A program made the translations under genes and the position numbers. The notes under the pieces are model-generated. The model made no database searches, had not been told where the DNA came from, and saw nothing but the letters and a program-made list of their open reading frames with translations. Below, piece after piece: positions 27,609 to 36,798 of a stretch of 64,000 nt of DNA. The DNA is from Nocardia niigatensis NBRC 100131 (lineage in GTDB: Bacteria; Actinomycetota; Actinomycetes; Mycobacteriales; Mycobacteriaceae): assembly GCF_000308655.1 (NCBI RefSeq), contig NZ_BAGC01000052.1:1-64000 (forward strand), read 5' to 3'. Each line of letters begins with the position of its first letter. The first letter of the stretch is position 1.

Positions 27609-29425
27609 CCACCGCGACCTATTGGCAGGCCATCGACCGCTTCCGAGCGGTGGTGGCCGCCGATCCGGACCGCGAGGCGGTGATCTACCCCGCGGGGAAG
27701 ACCGCCTCCGGCCTCCCGGACTATCGCCACCTCACCTACCGTGAGCTCGACGAGTGGTCCGACACCATCGGACTGCACCTGGCCGCCGAGGGAGTGGGCC
27801 GCGGCACCCGCACCATCGTGCTGGTGCTGCCCAGCCCGGAGCTGTACGCGATCATGCTGGGGCTGTTGAAGATCGGGGCCATCCCGGTGGTCATCGACCC
27901 GGGCATGGGCCTGCGCAAGATGCTCAACTGCCTGCGCGCCGCCGATGCCGAGGCCTTCATCGGCATTCCGCAGGCGCACGCCGCGCGGGTGCTGTTCGGC
28001 AAGTACTTCCGGAACGTGCGGGTGGCGCTCACCGTCGGCCCGCGCTGGTTCTGGGGCGGCCCGACGCTGCGCGGCTGGGGTGCGCCGGTGACCGCGGGCC
28101 GGCTCGGCAACCGGTTCCGCACCGACGGCCAGGCCGGTCCGGTCAGCGCGAAAGTCGCAGCGCGACTGGAGGAACTGCTGGCCGCCCTCGCCGAGAAGCG
28201 GACCGCCGGCGAGCACCGGGCCCCGTTCGACGCCTTCACCCTGCGCGAGCGCGTGCCCGCGCCGGCGGACGAGGTGCTGCTCATCGCCTACACCACCGGC
28301 AGCACCGGGCCCGCCAAGGCCGTGGAGATGACGCACGGCAATCTCAGCGCCATGGTCGAGCAGGTGCACGCCGCGCGCGGCCGGGTGGAACCGGGCACGT
28401 CGCTGATCACGCTGCCGCTGGTGGGCATTCTCGACATACTGCTCGGATCGCGGTGCGTGCTACCGCCGTTGGTGCCCAGCAAGGTCGGCTCCACCGATCC
28501 GGCGCACGTGGTCGACGCGCTCAACCGGTTCGGCGTCAAGACCATGTTCGCCTCGCCGGCCGTGCTGATTCCGCTGCTGCGGCATTTGGAGCAGCACAGG
28601 ACCCCGGTGCCGACCCTGCACAGCATCTACTCCGGCGGCGCGCCGGTCCCGGACTGGTGCATCGCCGGGCTGCGGCAGGTGCTGTCCGAGGACGCCGAGG
28701 TGTACGCCGGTTACGGCTCCACCGAGGCGCTGCCCATGTCCACCATCGAGTCCCGGGAACTGCTGGGCGGTCTGGTGGAGCGCGCCCACCTGGGCGACGG
28801 CACCTGCGTCGGGCGGCCCGCCGAGGGTGTGCGGGCGCGACTGGTGGCCATCACCGACGATCCCATCCCGACCTGGGCGCAGGCCGAGGCCCGCGAATCC
28901 GAACTGGTCGCGACCCGCGGCATCGGCGAGCTGGTGGTGTCGGGACCGAACGTGAGCGCCCGGTACTACTGGCCGGAGTCGGCGAATCTGGCGGGCAAGA
29001 TCCACGAGGACGACACGGTGTGGCATCGCACCGGCGACCTGGCCTGGATCGACGGCGAGGGCCGGATCTGGTTCTGCGGCCGCAAGAGTCAGCGCGTGCA
29101 CACCGCGGCCGGACCCATGTTCTCCGTGCAGGTGGAGCAGGTTTTCAACACGCTGCCCGGGGTGGTCCGCACCGCGCTGGTCGGCGTGGGCGCGCGCGGC
29201 GCGCAGGTCCCGGTGCTCTGTGTGGAGGCCGCGCCCGGCATCGACACCACGACGCTGGCGGCCCAGCTGCGGCAGCGCGCCACCGAATTCGAAGTCACCG
29301 CACCGGTTTCCACCTTCCTGTTCCATCCGAAGTTCCCGGTCGACATCCGACACAATGCCAAGATCGGCCGCGAACAGCTCGCGGTCTGGGCGGCGGAGCG
29401 GCTCGGAAAGGACGACGGACGATGA
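27605..29425 (+). CDS. nltC: Beta-lactone synthetase (OleC/NltC-like AMP-dependent ligase)
   Basis: A 606-residue ANL-superfamily enzyme; the OleC group activates a 2-alkyl-3-hydroxyacid with ATP and closes it to a beta-lactone. P-loop YTTGSTGPAK (about residue 230), YAGYGSTEALP (about 365), HRTGDLAWIDGEGRIWFCGR (about 477), and the C-terminal PKFPVDIRHNAKIGRE, the sequence I associate with OleC rather than acyl-CoA ligases. GTG 27605 overlaps the nltB stop; its own TGA overlaps the next ATG. Confidence 0.85.
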   Translation: MTTATYWQAIDRFRAVVAADPDREAVIYPAGKTASGLPDYRHLTYRELDEWSDTIGLHLAAEGVGRGTRTIVLVLPSPELYAIMLGLLKIGAIPVVIDPGMGLRKMLNCLRAADAEAFIGIPQAHAARVLFGKYFRNVRVALTVGPRWFWGGPTLRGWGAPVTAGRLGNRFRTDGQAGPVSAKVAARLEELLAALAEKRTAGEHRAPFDAFTLRERVPAPADEVLLIAYTTGSTGPAKAVEMTHGNLSAMVEQVHAARGRVEPGTSLITLPLVGILDILLGSRCVLPPLVPSKVGSTDPAHVVDALNRFGVKTMFASPAVLIPLLRHLEQHRTPVPTLHSIYSGGAPVPDWCIAGLRQVLSEDAEVYAGYGSTEALPMSTIESRELLGGLVERAHLGDGTCVGRPAEGVRARLVAITDDPIPTWAQAEARESELVATRGIGELVVSGPNVSARYYWPESANLAGKIHEDDTVWHRTGDLAWIDGEGRIWFCGRKSQRVHTAAGPMFSVQVEQVFNTLPGVVRTALVGVGARGAQVPVLCVEAAPGIDTTTLAAQLRQRATEFEVTAPVSTFLFHPKFPVDIRHNAKIGREQLAVWAAERLGKDDGR

Positions 29426-29691
29426 AGGTGCTTGCACTGCGGGCGATTCCGGTACTGGGCTGGGCCTACCTGGTCCTCGGCCTACTACTGGCGGCGGGCG
29501 ATCGCGCGCCCGCCAATCGGCTGCTGCGCGCGGTGTTCTGGATCGACGCGTTCCTCAGCATCGTGGTGCACGCGGCCCAGATACCGGCCGCTTTGAAGGC
29601 CACCGCCGGCACCGGGCACTCGCCGGTGAAGACGGCGGCCATGACCCAGATCTTCGGAATCACCTGGTGGAAAACACAGGAGGCGGCGTGA
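29422..29691 (+). CDS. Small membrane protein between nltC and nltD (DUF4499-like)
   Basis: An 89-residue protein whose ATG overlaps the nltC stop and whose TGA overlaps the GTG of nltD, so it is fully embedded in the operon. Two hydrophobic helices (IPVLGWAYLVLGLLLAAG and FWIDAFLSIVVHAAQIPAAL) and a final MTQIFGITWWKTQ are visible. The HAAQI helix and W-rich end recall small DUF4499/TMEM254 proteins, some of which are linked to steroid or lipid enzymes; this match is tentative. A plausible role is membrane recruitment of the lipid enzymes around it (inference). Confidence 0.75.
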   Translation: MKVLALRAIPVLGWAYLVLGLLLAAGDRAPANRLLRAVFWIDAFLSIVVHAAQIPAALKATAGTGHSPVKTAAMTQIFGITWWKTQEAA

Positions 29692-30728
29692 AGGCACTGG
29701 TAACCGGGGCGTCCGGATTCCTGGGCGGGGCGCTGGTGCGCCGCCTGCTCCGCGACGGCGGCTTCGAGGTGGCCATCCTGGCCCGGCCCACCAGCAACCT
29801 GCGCGACCTGTACGAGGTGATCGACCAGGTCGAGATCATCACCGGCGATCTCACCGATCAGGTCTCGCTCGAACGCGCCACCAAGGGCGTGGACGTGGTG
29901 TTCCACAGCGCCGCGCGGGTCGACGATCGCGGTACCCGGGCTCAGTTCGTGGCCGAGAACGTCACGGCCACCGGCAATCTGCTGCGGGCGGCCGAACGCA
30001 ATGGCGCCTCCCGCTTCGTGTTCATCTCCAGCCCCAGCGCGCTCATGGACCGCGACGGCGGCGATCAGGTGGACATCGACGAATCGGTGCCGTACCCGAG
30101 CCACTATCTGAACCTGTACTCCGAGACCAAGGCAGCGGCCGAACGCCTCGTACTCGCCTCGAACACAGCGGAATTCACCACCTGCGCGCTGCGGCCGCGC
30201 GCCATCTGGGGTGCGGGCGACCGGTCCGGGCCCATCGTGCGGCTGCTGGGCCGGGCAGCGGAGGGCACGCTGCCGGATCTGTCCTACGGCAAGCAGGTGC
30301 TGGCCTCGCTGTGCCATGTGGAGAACATCGCCGAGGCGTGCGTGCTGGCCGCCCGCTCCGACCAGGTCGGCGGCAAACCGTATTTCATCGCCGACGCCGA
30401 GCAGACCGATGTCTGGGGCTTCCTCGGCGAGGTGGCCACCGGCCTCGGATACCCGAAGCCGACCCGGCAGCCGAACCCCCGGGTGTTGAACGCGGTCGTG
30501 GCCGCCATCGAAACCGTTTGGCGCGTACCGTTTGTCGCCACCCGGTGGTCGCCGCCGCTGTCGCGGTATGTGGTGGCCCTGATGACCCGCACCGCCACCT
30601 ACGACACATCCGCTGCCGCAAGGGATTTCGGCTATACGCCGGTGGTAGACCGCGACACCGGGCTGGCCGGGTTCCTGGCCTGGCTCGAAACCCAGGGCGG
30701 CGTCCTGGCATTGACCGAGAAGATCTAG
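29688..30728 (+). CDS. nltD: NAD(P)-dependent 2-alkyl-3-ketoacid reductase (OleD/NltD-like)
   Basis: A 346-residue extended SDR of the 3-beta-hydroxysteroid dehydrogenase type. Dinucleotide motif GASGFLGG (7-14), Ser in FISSPSA, active-site Tyr144 and Lys148 (YSETK). OleD-type enzymes reduce the 3-keto product of OleA to the 3-hydroxyacid used by OleC. GTG 29688 overlaps the previous stop (GTGA). The enzyme order A, B, C, then D matches nocardiolactone and lipstatin clusters apart from the small gene inserted before it. Confidence 0.84.
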   Translation: MKALVTGASGFLGGALVRRLLRDGGFEVAILARPTSNLRDLYEVIDQVEIITGDLTDQVSLERATKGVDVVFHSAARVDDRGTRAQFVAENVTATGNLLRAAERNGASRFVFISSPSALMDRDGGDQVDIDESVPYPSHYLNLYSETKAAAERLVLASNTAEFTTCALRPRAIWGAGDRSGPIVRLLGRAAEGTLPDLSYGKQVLASLCHVENIAEACVLAARSDQVGGKPYFIADAEQTDVWGFLGEVATGLGYPKPTRQPNPRVLNAVVAAIETVWRVPFVATRWSPPLSRYVVALMTRTATYDTSAAARDFGYTPVVDRDTGLAGFLAWLETQGGVLALTEKI

Positions 30729-30740
30729 GCAGGTAGGCAC

Positions 30741-31925
30741 ATGTTTCGCCGTCCCATCTCCCCCACCGAACTCATCTACTTCCCCATGCGGGACCTGGCC
30801 CCGCCGTTTCTGATGCAGCTGGTGGTGGAGGGCCAGGGCAGCATCGACCCGGAGGAGTTGCGGCGCGCGGTCGCCACCGCGGCCGCCGCCAACCCGGGCG
30901 CGCGGCTGGTGCGCGACGGCAAACAGTGGGTGGACAGCGGCGTCGCGCCGAGCGTGCGGGTGGTCGACCACGCGCTGGAATACCCGGCGCTGGAGGCGGA
31001 TCCGGTGTTGACCAGCCCGATCGGGCCGACTCCGGATGCCACCGTCGAGGTGCTGCTGCTCACGGCCGAGCCGACCACCCTGGTGTTCCGGGTCTTCCAC
31101 GGCGTCATGGACGGCATGGGCATGGTCATGTGGGCCACCGACGTGCTGCGGGTGCTGCGCGGCGAGGAACCCGTCGGCGCGCCCGATCCGATCGCCGACG
31201 CCGAACTGGTCCGCAAGGTCGGGGCGCCGGGACGGCCCACGCTCATGCTGCCGCGCTTCCGCTCGGCGGTCGGGCACGGACGGCAGGATCCCGGCGCGCA
31301 CCGGCATCTGTTGCGCACCCGCACCATTCACGCGACCGGGCCGGGCGCGCTGATGCGGGTGGCGGCGCTACTCGCCGAGGAGGGCGGGCCGATCTCGCGC
31401 ATCATGATCCCGGTCGACATCCGCCGCCACGACCCGGAACTGCGGTCCACCGCGAACCTCGCGCTGCCGCTGTTCCTGGACGTGCGGCCGGGCGTGGACT
31501 GGCAGCAGCTCAACGAGATCAAGCGCGCGGGGCTGAAGGAGAACCGCGAGCTCAACCAGATGGACAACGGCGGCCTGAAGTATCTGCCGCAGGCGGCGGG
31601 CCGCGGGCTGCTGCGCACGCTGAACCTGCTCGGCGCACGCACCGGCCGGAACCTGGCCTCCGCCACCGTCTCCCACATGGGCCGCTACGACCTCGACGCG
31701 CTCGCGGTCCCCGGATTCACGCCCACCGCCATCAAGGTCATGCCGCAGCACAGCGTCGCCATGCCGCTGCTCATCGGCATGACCGAATGCGGCGGCCGCA
31801 CCGAACTCACCGTCTCCGCGCGCAGCGGACGCGGTATCCCGGAGCGGCTGGACGCGCTGCTGGATCGCATCGTCCGCACGCTGGAAAGTGAACTGACGCC
31901 GATGAATTCGGACTCGGCCCGCTGA
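30741..31925 (+). CDS. Condensation-type acyltransferase (PapA/WS-like fold)
   Basis: A 394-residue protein with the HxxxDG active-site motif (His120, Asp124, Gly125 in FHGVMDGMG), a hydrophobic N-terminal half, and IMIPVDIRRHDPELRSTANL near residue 220, where condensation-fold acyltransferases carry a structural arginine. These enzymes move acyl groups from CoA or carrier proteins onto hydroxyl or amino groups. It begins 12 bases after nltD on the same strand, so it probably belongs to the operon and may acylate a hydroxyl on the beta-lactone product. It is not part of the core pathway as I know it. Acceptor and donor are unknown. Confidence 0.75.
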   Translation: MFRRPISPTELIYFPMRDLAPPFLMQLVVEGQGSIDPEELRRAVATAAAANPGARLVRDGKQWVDSGVAPSVRVVDHALEYPALEADPVLTSPIGPTPDATVEVLLLTAEPTTLVFRVFHGVMDGMGMVMWATDVLRVLRGEEPVGAPDPIADAELVRKVGAPGRPTLMLPRFRSAVGHGRQDPGAHRHLLRTRTIHATGPGALMRVAALLAEEGGPISRIMIPVDIRRHDPELRSTANLALPLFLDVRPGVDWQQLNEIKRAGLKENRELNQMDNGGLKYLPQAAGRGLLRTLNLLGARTGRNLASATVSHMGRYDLDALAVPGFTPTAIKVMPQHSVAMPLLIGMTECGGRTELTVSARSGRGIPERLDALLDRIVRTLESELTPMNSDSAR

Positions 31926-31990
31926 CCCTCCGCTCGACCCGAGCCCGGCCGCGGCAGTAGTCCACTCGCACACAAGAATCGGAGTGCCCC

Positions 31991-34228
31991 ATGACCGCCA
32001 TCGACAATTCCGCCGAGGAGTCCGCGGCCGGGGCCAAGGAGTCCGCGGCAGCGGCCGGGCAGTCCGGTACCGGCATGCCGGGCGGCCTGGTCGCCGCCTG
32101 GGCGCGGATGGTGGTGGCGCGGCCGAAAACCGTATTGGCGGTGGCGGTCCTGCTCGCGCTGGGTCTCGGCCTCTTCGCGGCGGGACTGCAGCAGCGGGTC
32201 AGCTCGGCCGGATTCGTCACGCCGCGCGGCGAATCCACCACGGTCGACGCGTGGGTCACCGAGCGACTGGGACCGCAGAACCCCGACGTCATCGCGATCT
32301 ACACCGCGCCCGAGGGGCGGTCACTGGCCGATATCGGGCCGCGGGTGACCGAGGCGATCGGGAAGATCGATCCCGGGCTGCTGGACCGGCCGATCGAAAG
32401 CTACTGGAACAGCCCGCGATCGCAGTATCTGCGGTCCTCGGACGGGCGACAGGCGGTGGCCGTCGTCTTCTCCGCCGGCAACGACGATCAGCGTGTCGCC
32501 GAGTATCCGAAAATCGCTGCCGCCCTGCGGGTTCCGGGACTCGACACCAAGCTGACCGGCTACAGCGCGCTCGCCGACACCATCAGCGCGCAGTCCCGCC
32601 ACGATCTGGTGCTGGCCGAGTCCATTTCCATCCCGCTGACCGCCATCGTGCTGGTGCTGGTGTTCGGCGGCGTGGTGGCGGCCTCGCTGCCGGTGCTGAT
32701 CGGCACCCTGGCCGTGGTGGGCGCGCTCGGCGCGGTCGGGCTGATGGCGCGGATCACCGAGGTCAGCGTGTTCGCCATGAACGTGGTGTCGCTGCTCGGA
32801 CTCGGATTGGCCATCGACTACGGGCTTTTCATCGTCGGCCGGTTCAGGGAGGAACTCGGGCAGGGGCGCACCGTGGAGGAGGCGGTGATCCGCACCCTCG
32901 GCACCGCCGGGCGCACCGTGCTGTTCTCGGCGCTGCTGCTCATGTGCGCGTTCGCGGGCACATTCGTCTTCCCGCTGGCCGTGCTGCGCTCGCTGGGCAT
33001 CGGCGCCATCGCGGCGGTCGGGCTGGCCGCCGCCCTCTCGGTGACGGCGCTGCCCGCGATCCTGGCGCTGCTCGGTCCCCGCATCGCCAAGTGGAGCTGG
33101 CGAGCCGACGCCTACGAGCGTTCCGAGGAACGGGCGCAACGATTCTGGGGCCGGGTCGTCACCGCGGTCATGCGGCGGCCGGGCGCGGTCGCCATCGCGG
33201 TGGGCGCGATCCTGCTGGTGCTGGCCGCGCCGCTGAGCGGCGTCCGCCTCGGCGACGTCGACCACACGGCACTGCCCGCCGGCAATGAAACCCGGTTCGC
33301 CGTCGAGGAATTGACCGCGCACTTCCCGGCCGCGAACAGCGGCGCCACCATCCTGGTACGCGAAACCGACGGCAGCGCACCGACTCCGGCCGCGGTCAGC
33401 CTGGCGTTGCGGGAGATCAGCGGCGTACCCGGCGTGCGGCAGGCGATGACCCTCGACACCCGCGACAACACCACCGTCATCCACGCCGCGCTGGCCGCGC
33501 CGGACCGCTCGCCCAAGGCGCAGGACGTGGTGCGTGACCTACGGGACCTGCGCCTGGACGGGCTGGAGCTGCGGGTCGGCGGCGAGAGCGCCACCACCGT
33601 CGACAGCATCACGGCCGTCCTGGACCGGCTGCCGCTCATGATCGTCGTCATGGTGGCGGTCACCCTGCTCATGCTCGCCCTGGCCTTCCGATCGATCGTG
33701 CTGCCGCTCAAGGCCGTCCTGATGGCGTTCCTGAGTCTCACGGCCACCTTCGGCGTGCTGACCTGGATCTTCGATCAGGGGCATCTCTCGGGCGTACTGC
33801 ACATCAGCGTCGGGCCGCTGTCGGCGGGCATGATGGTCCTGATCATCGCCGTGGTCTTCGGACTCTCCACCGACTACGAGGTGTTCCTGCTGTCCCGCAT
33901 GGTGGAAGCGCACGACGCGGGCGCGGACACCGAGGAATCGGTGCGGGTGGGCACCGTGCAGACCGCCCGCGTGATCACCGCCGCCGCAACACTGCTCGTG
34001 CTCATCACCGGCGCGTTCACACTCTCGCCGCTCACCCCCATGCGCTTCCTCGGGTTGGGCATGGTGATCGCCCTGATCATCGACGCCACCCTGGTGCGCA
34101 TGCTGCTGGTGCCGGCCCTGGTCAAGCTGATGGGGCCCGCCAACTGGTGGGCCCCGGGAAAACGGACCAGGGATCAGCCGAAGAACTCGACCAGCGCGGG
34201 ACCCAGCACGGCCGCCTTGACCAGGTGA
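31991..34228 (+). CDS. MMPL/RND family lipid transporter
   Basis: A 745-residue membrane protein of the MmpL type. Two halves each have an extracytoplasmic loop and a helix bundle. The proton-relay motifs are GLAIDYGLFIVGRF in the first half and FGLSTDYEVFLLSRM in the second. MmpL proteins export complex lipids across the membrane of mycolic-acid bacteria. It lies 65 bases after the acyltransferase and is a likely exporter of the cluster product (inference). The C-terminal 20 residues after ANWWAPGK are low-complexity and probably read into unrelated sequence. Confidence 0.88.
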   Translation: MTAIDNSAEESAAGAKESAAAAGQSGTGMPGGLVAAWARMVVARPKTVLAVAVLLALGLGLFAAGLQQRVSSAGFVTPRGESTTVDAWVTERLGPQNPDVIAIYTAPEGRSLADIGPRVTEAIGKIDPGLLDRPIESYWNSPRSQYLRSSDGRQAVAVVFSAGNDDQRVAEYPKIAAALRVPGLDTKLTGYSALADTISAQSRHDLVLAESISIPLTAIVLVLVFGGVVAASLPVLIGTLAVVGALGAVGLMARITEVSVFAMNVVSLLGLGLAIDYGLFIVGRFREELGQGRTVEEAVIRTLGTAGRTVLFSALLLMCAFAGTFVFPLAVLRSLGIGAIAAVGLAAALSVTALPAILALLGPRIAKWSWRADAYERSEERAQRFWGRVVTAVMRRPGAVAIAVGAILLVLAAPLSGVRLGDVDHTALPAGNETRFAVEELTAHFPAANSGATILVRETDGSAPTPAAVSLALREISGVPGVRQAMTLDTRDNTTVIHAALAAPDRSPKAQDVVRDLRDLRLDGLELRVGGESATTVDSITAVLDRLPLMIVVMVAVTLLMLALAFRSIVLPLKAVLMAFLSLTATFGVLTWIFDQGHLSGVLHISVGPLSAGMMVLIIAVVFGLSTDYEVFLLSRMVEAHDAGADTEESVRVGTVQTARVITAAATLLVLITGAFTLSPLTPMRFLGLGMVIALIIDATLVRMLLVPALVKLMGPANWWAPGKRTRDQPKNSTSAGPSTAALTR

Positions 34229-34436
34229 GTCCGGCCGGGCAGCAGCGCGGGCCGGAGCTGTAGCGGCTGTAGGCCGATGAGCCGGCGCACCAGGGTGCAG
34301 CTGCCGCCCACGCCGATGTGCTGGTGGCGGTCCTCGAGTCCACCGATCGCGTGGGCGCGGCCGTCGAGGCCGGGCACACCAGGGCGCTCGTGCCCGAATA
34401 CCGGCCGGCCGCCGTCACGCCCTGAGCACGCCCGGC
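34174..34436. other. Short spacer with possible gene remnants
   Basis: Between the MMPL and P450 stops, both strands carry open frames with faint protein-like character: on the minus strand a 67-codon frame ending PGRTHLVKAAVLGPALVEFF, and on the plus strand ADVLVAVLESTDRVGAAVEA. Neither can be assigned to a family with confidence, and the minus frame overlaps the MMPL 3' end. Either could be the tail of a deleted gene. Confidence 0.2.
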
Positions 34437-35678
34437 TCAGGGGCGAAGCCGCACCGGCAAATTGGTGAGGCCGCGCACGATCAGCGAGGTGCGCCAGGAC
34501 AATTCGGCATCGGCGGCCATTTCCAGGTTCGGGTAGGTCGCCAGCAGCCGGGTCAGCGCGATGCCGCCCTCCATGCGGGCCAGCGGCGCACCGACACAGC
34601 GGTGGATGCCGTAGCCGAAGGCGAGATGATTCCGGTCGGCGCGGTCGAGGTCCACGCGGTGCGGATCGGTGAAGCGGGCCGGGTCGCGGTCGGCGGCGGC
34701 CATGGACACCAGAATGCGCTGCCCGGCTGGGATTTCGACGCCGCCCAGGACGACCGGGGCGGTGGTGTAGCGGAAGGTGCCCTCGCTCGCGGGCGACTCG
34801 AAGCGCAGCACCTCCTCCACGAAATCCGGTACCCGGTCCGGACTTTCGTCCAGCGTGGCGCGGGCGTCCTTGTCCGTCAGCAGGATCGCGACCCCGTTCG
34901 AGATGAGGTTGACCGTGGTCTCGAAACCCGCGACCAGCAACAGGAACACCATGCTGATCAGCTCGCGGTGCGAGAGCCGGTCGCCGTCCTCGCTGACCGA
35001 GATGAGTTCGGACAGCAGGTCATCGGATGGATCGTCGTGCTTGGTGCGGATGAGCTGATCGATGTAGGCCAGGAACTTGTGCACCGCGGCTCCACGGGCC
35101 TCGGCGGGCTCGTCATTGGAGACCAATGTGGTGGACCAGGCGCGGAAGTCGTCGCGGTCCTGGTTCGGCACGCCCAGCAGTTCGCAGATCACCAGCATGG
35201 GGAGCGGGAAGGCGTAGCGGTCCAGCAGATCCTGATCGGCGGCTGCCTCAGCGGCCAGGTCGGCCAGCAGACCGTCGGCCAATTCGGTGATGCGCGGGGC
35301 CAATTCGCGCACGGCGCGGCTGCTGAAGGCCCGGTTCACCAGGGTGCGCAGGCGGGTGTGCTCCGGCGGATCGTAGAAGAGCATCATGTCGCCGAACATG
35401 GCGCCGGCCTGGGCGCCCGCGCCGTCGCCCGCCAGGGCCGCCCGCGCGCCCTCGGACTTGAGCGCCTTGCTGATGGCGGGATCCAGGAAGGCCGCCTTGG
35501 CTTCCTCGTAGCCGGTGATCAGCCAGCCGGTGCCGCCGTCCGGGAAACGCACGAAATGCGCCGGTCCACGCTCACGCAACACGTCGTACGCGGCATGCGG
35601 GTGCTGGTAGAAGTCGTCGGTCAGCACGAAGGGCTCGATCGCCAAATCGACTGCCGGGACAGCATTCTCGTGCACCAT
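34437..35678 (-). CDS. Cytochrome P450 (CYP107-like bacterial class)
   Basis: A 413-residue soluble P450. I-helix LLVAGFETTVN, K-helix ExxR in EEVLRFESP, and heme-binding FGYGIHRCVGAPLARME with Cys361 as the iron ligand. Start ATG 35678 gives a normal length. It converges on the MMPL gene from the opposite strand. It could oxidise the beta-lactone product, but strand and lack of coupling make that uncertain; it may be independent. No ferredoxin or reductase gene is nearby. Confidence 0.93.
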   Translation of the reverse strand: MVHENAVPAVDLAIEPFVLTDDFYQHPHAAYDVLRERGPAHFVRFPDGGTGWLITGYEEAKAAFLDPAISKALKSEGARAALAGDGAGAQAGAMFGDMMLFYDPPEHTRLRTLVNRAFSSRAVRELAPRITELADGLLADLAAEAAADQDLLDRYAFPLPMLVICELLGVPNQDRDDFRAWSTTLVSNDEPAEARGAAVHKFLAYIDQLIRTKHDDPSDDLLSELISVSEDGDRLSHRELISMVFLLLVAGFETTVNLISNGVAILLTDKDARATLDESPDRVPDFVEEVLRFESPASEGTFRYTTAPVVLGGVEIPAGQRILVSMAAADRDPARFTDPHRVDLDRADRNHLAFGYGIHRCVGAPLARMEGGIALTRLLATYPNLEMAADAELSWRTSLIVRGLTNLPVRLRP

Positions 35679-35795
35679 GATCGGGCACTCTAACAGCGGC
35701 CGGGCCGGCCGGAACCCGGCATCGACCGCCCTGTCCGGTGCATACACTCCCAGTGCACAAATCGACTCCGGCACCGGCTGCAGGAACCCGAGCGA

Positions 35796-36650
35796 CTATT
35801 CCGAGGCCCGCGCGGCGAGCACGGCGTCATACAGTTCGCGTCGTGAGGCCCCCGTGGCCGCGGAGACTTCAGCGCAGGCGTCCTTGAGCCGCAGCCCGGA
35901 ACCGATCAGCGCCTCCACCTGGCCGACCAGGTCGGCGGGTTCGGCGGAAACCGGTTGCGCGCCTTCGAGAACCACCGTGATCTCCCCGCGCGCGCCCTCG
36001 ACCGCCCAGGCGGCCAGCTCGGCCAGGGTGCCGCGCACGACCTCCTCATAGGTCTTGGTGAGTTCCCGGCACACCGCGGCGCGCCGGTCCGGGCCGAGCA
36101 CCTCGACCGCGTCGGCGAGACAGTCGGCCAGCCGGTGCGGGGCCTCGAAGAACACGACCGCCCGCGCCTCCGAGGTGAGGGTACGCAGCCATTCCTTACG
36201 CTGACCCGGCTTCCGGGGCGGGAAGCCGTCGAAGCAGAACCGCTCGACCGGCAGACCGGACAGCGCGAGCGCGGTGGTCACCGCGGACGGGCCCGGCAGG
36301 CAGGTGATCGGCAGGCCGCGCTCCACACACGCCGCCACCATCCGATAGCCCGGATCGCTCACCGAGGGCATCCCGGCATCGGTGACCAGCAGTACGGTGC
36401 GGCCGGATTCGATCTCCTCCAGCAGCATCGGGATCCGCGCGGTCTCCACGTGGTCGTAGAAGCTCACCACCCGGCCGGTGATCTCGATATCCAGGGCCTT
36501 CGCCAGCGACCGGGTGCGCCGTGTGTCCTCGGCGGCCACCACCTCGGCGGTCGCCAACGCGTCCCGCAGCCGCTGCGAGGCGTCCCCGATATCGCCCATG
36601 GGAGTGGCCGCCAAGACCAGCCGTCCGCCGGCACTCGGCTCCGCGCTCAT
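35796..36650 (-). CDS. rsmI: 16S rRNA 2'-O-methyltransferase RsmI
   Basis: A 284-residue SAM-dependent tetrapyrrole-methylase-fold enzyme that methylates the ribose of C1402 in 16S rRNA. Motifs: LVLAATPMGDIGD at the start, EDTRRTRSL, VLLVTDAGMPSVSDPGY and LPGPSAVTTALALSG. The start ATG 36650 fits the family length; the frame is open further upstream into the pmt promoter. It is divergent from pmt, as Rv1003 is from Rv1002c in M. tuberculosis. Confidence 0.95.
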   Translation of the reverse strand: MSAEPSAGGRLVLAATPMGDIGDASQRLRDALATAEVVAAEDTRRTRSLAKALDIEITGRVVSFYDHVETARIPMLLEEIESGRTVLLVTDAGMPSVSDPGYRMVAACVERGLPITCLPGPSAVTTALALSGLPVERFCFDGFPPRKPGQRKEWLRTLTSEARAVVFFEAPHRLADCLADAVEVLGPDRRAAVCRELTKTYEEVVRGTLAELAAWAVEGARGEITVVLEGAQPVSAEPADLVGQVEALIGSGLRLKDACAEVSAATGASRRELYDAVLAARASE

Positions 36651-36798
36651 GGTGCTCCTACTCCTCGAAGGGTCCGCCAACTCGCCCCCGACTCTATCGA
36701 TGCGCGTCCCCGGCACCGCGCGGCCGTCGACCGGCACCACGCGCCTCCATCCTCACCGCGGCGGGACTCGGGGGCGGGGACCGCTTACGATCGACCAC

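Noticed and set aside
29466..31331. 621-codon minus-strand frame over nltD and the acyltransferase
   Set aside because: Spans several well-supported plus-strand genes and has no domain; a shadow frame.
31984..33288. 434-codon plus-strand frame overlapping the MMPL gene
   Set aside because: Out-of-frame reading of the MMPL gene with Arg/Gly-rich sequence and no homology.
34437..35678. P450 as a definite member of the beta-lactone cluster
   Set aside because: It is on the opposite strand, convergent, and not coupled; membership is only possible.
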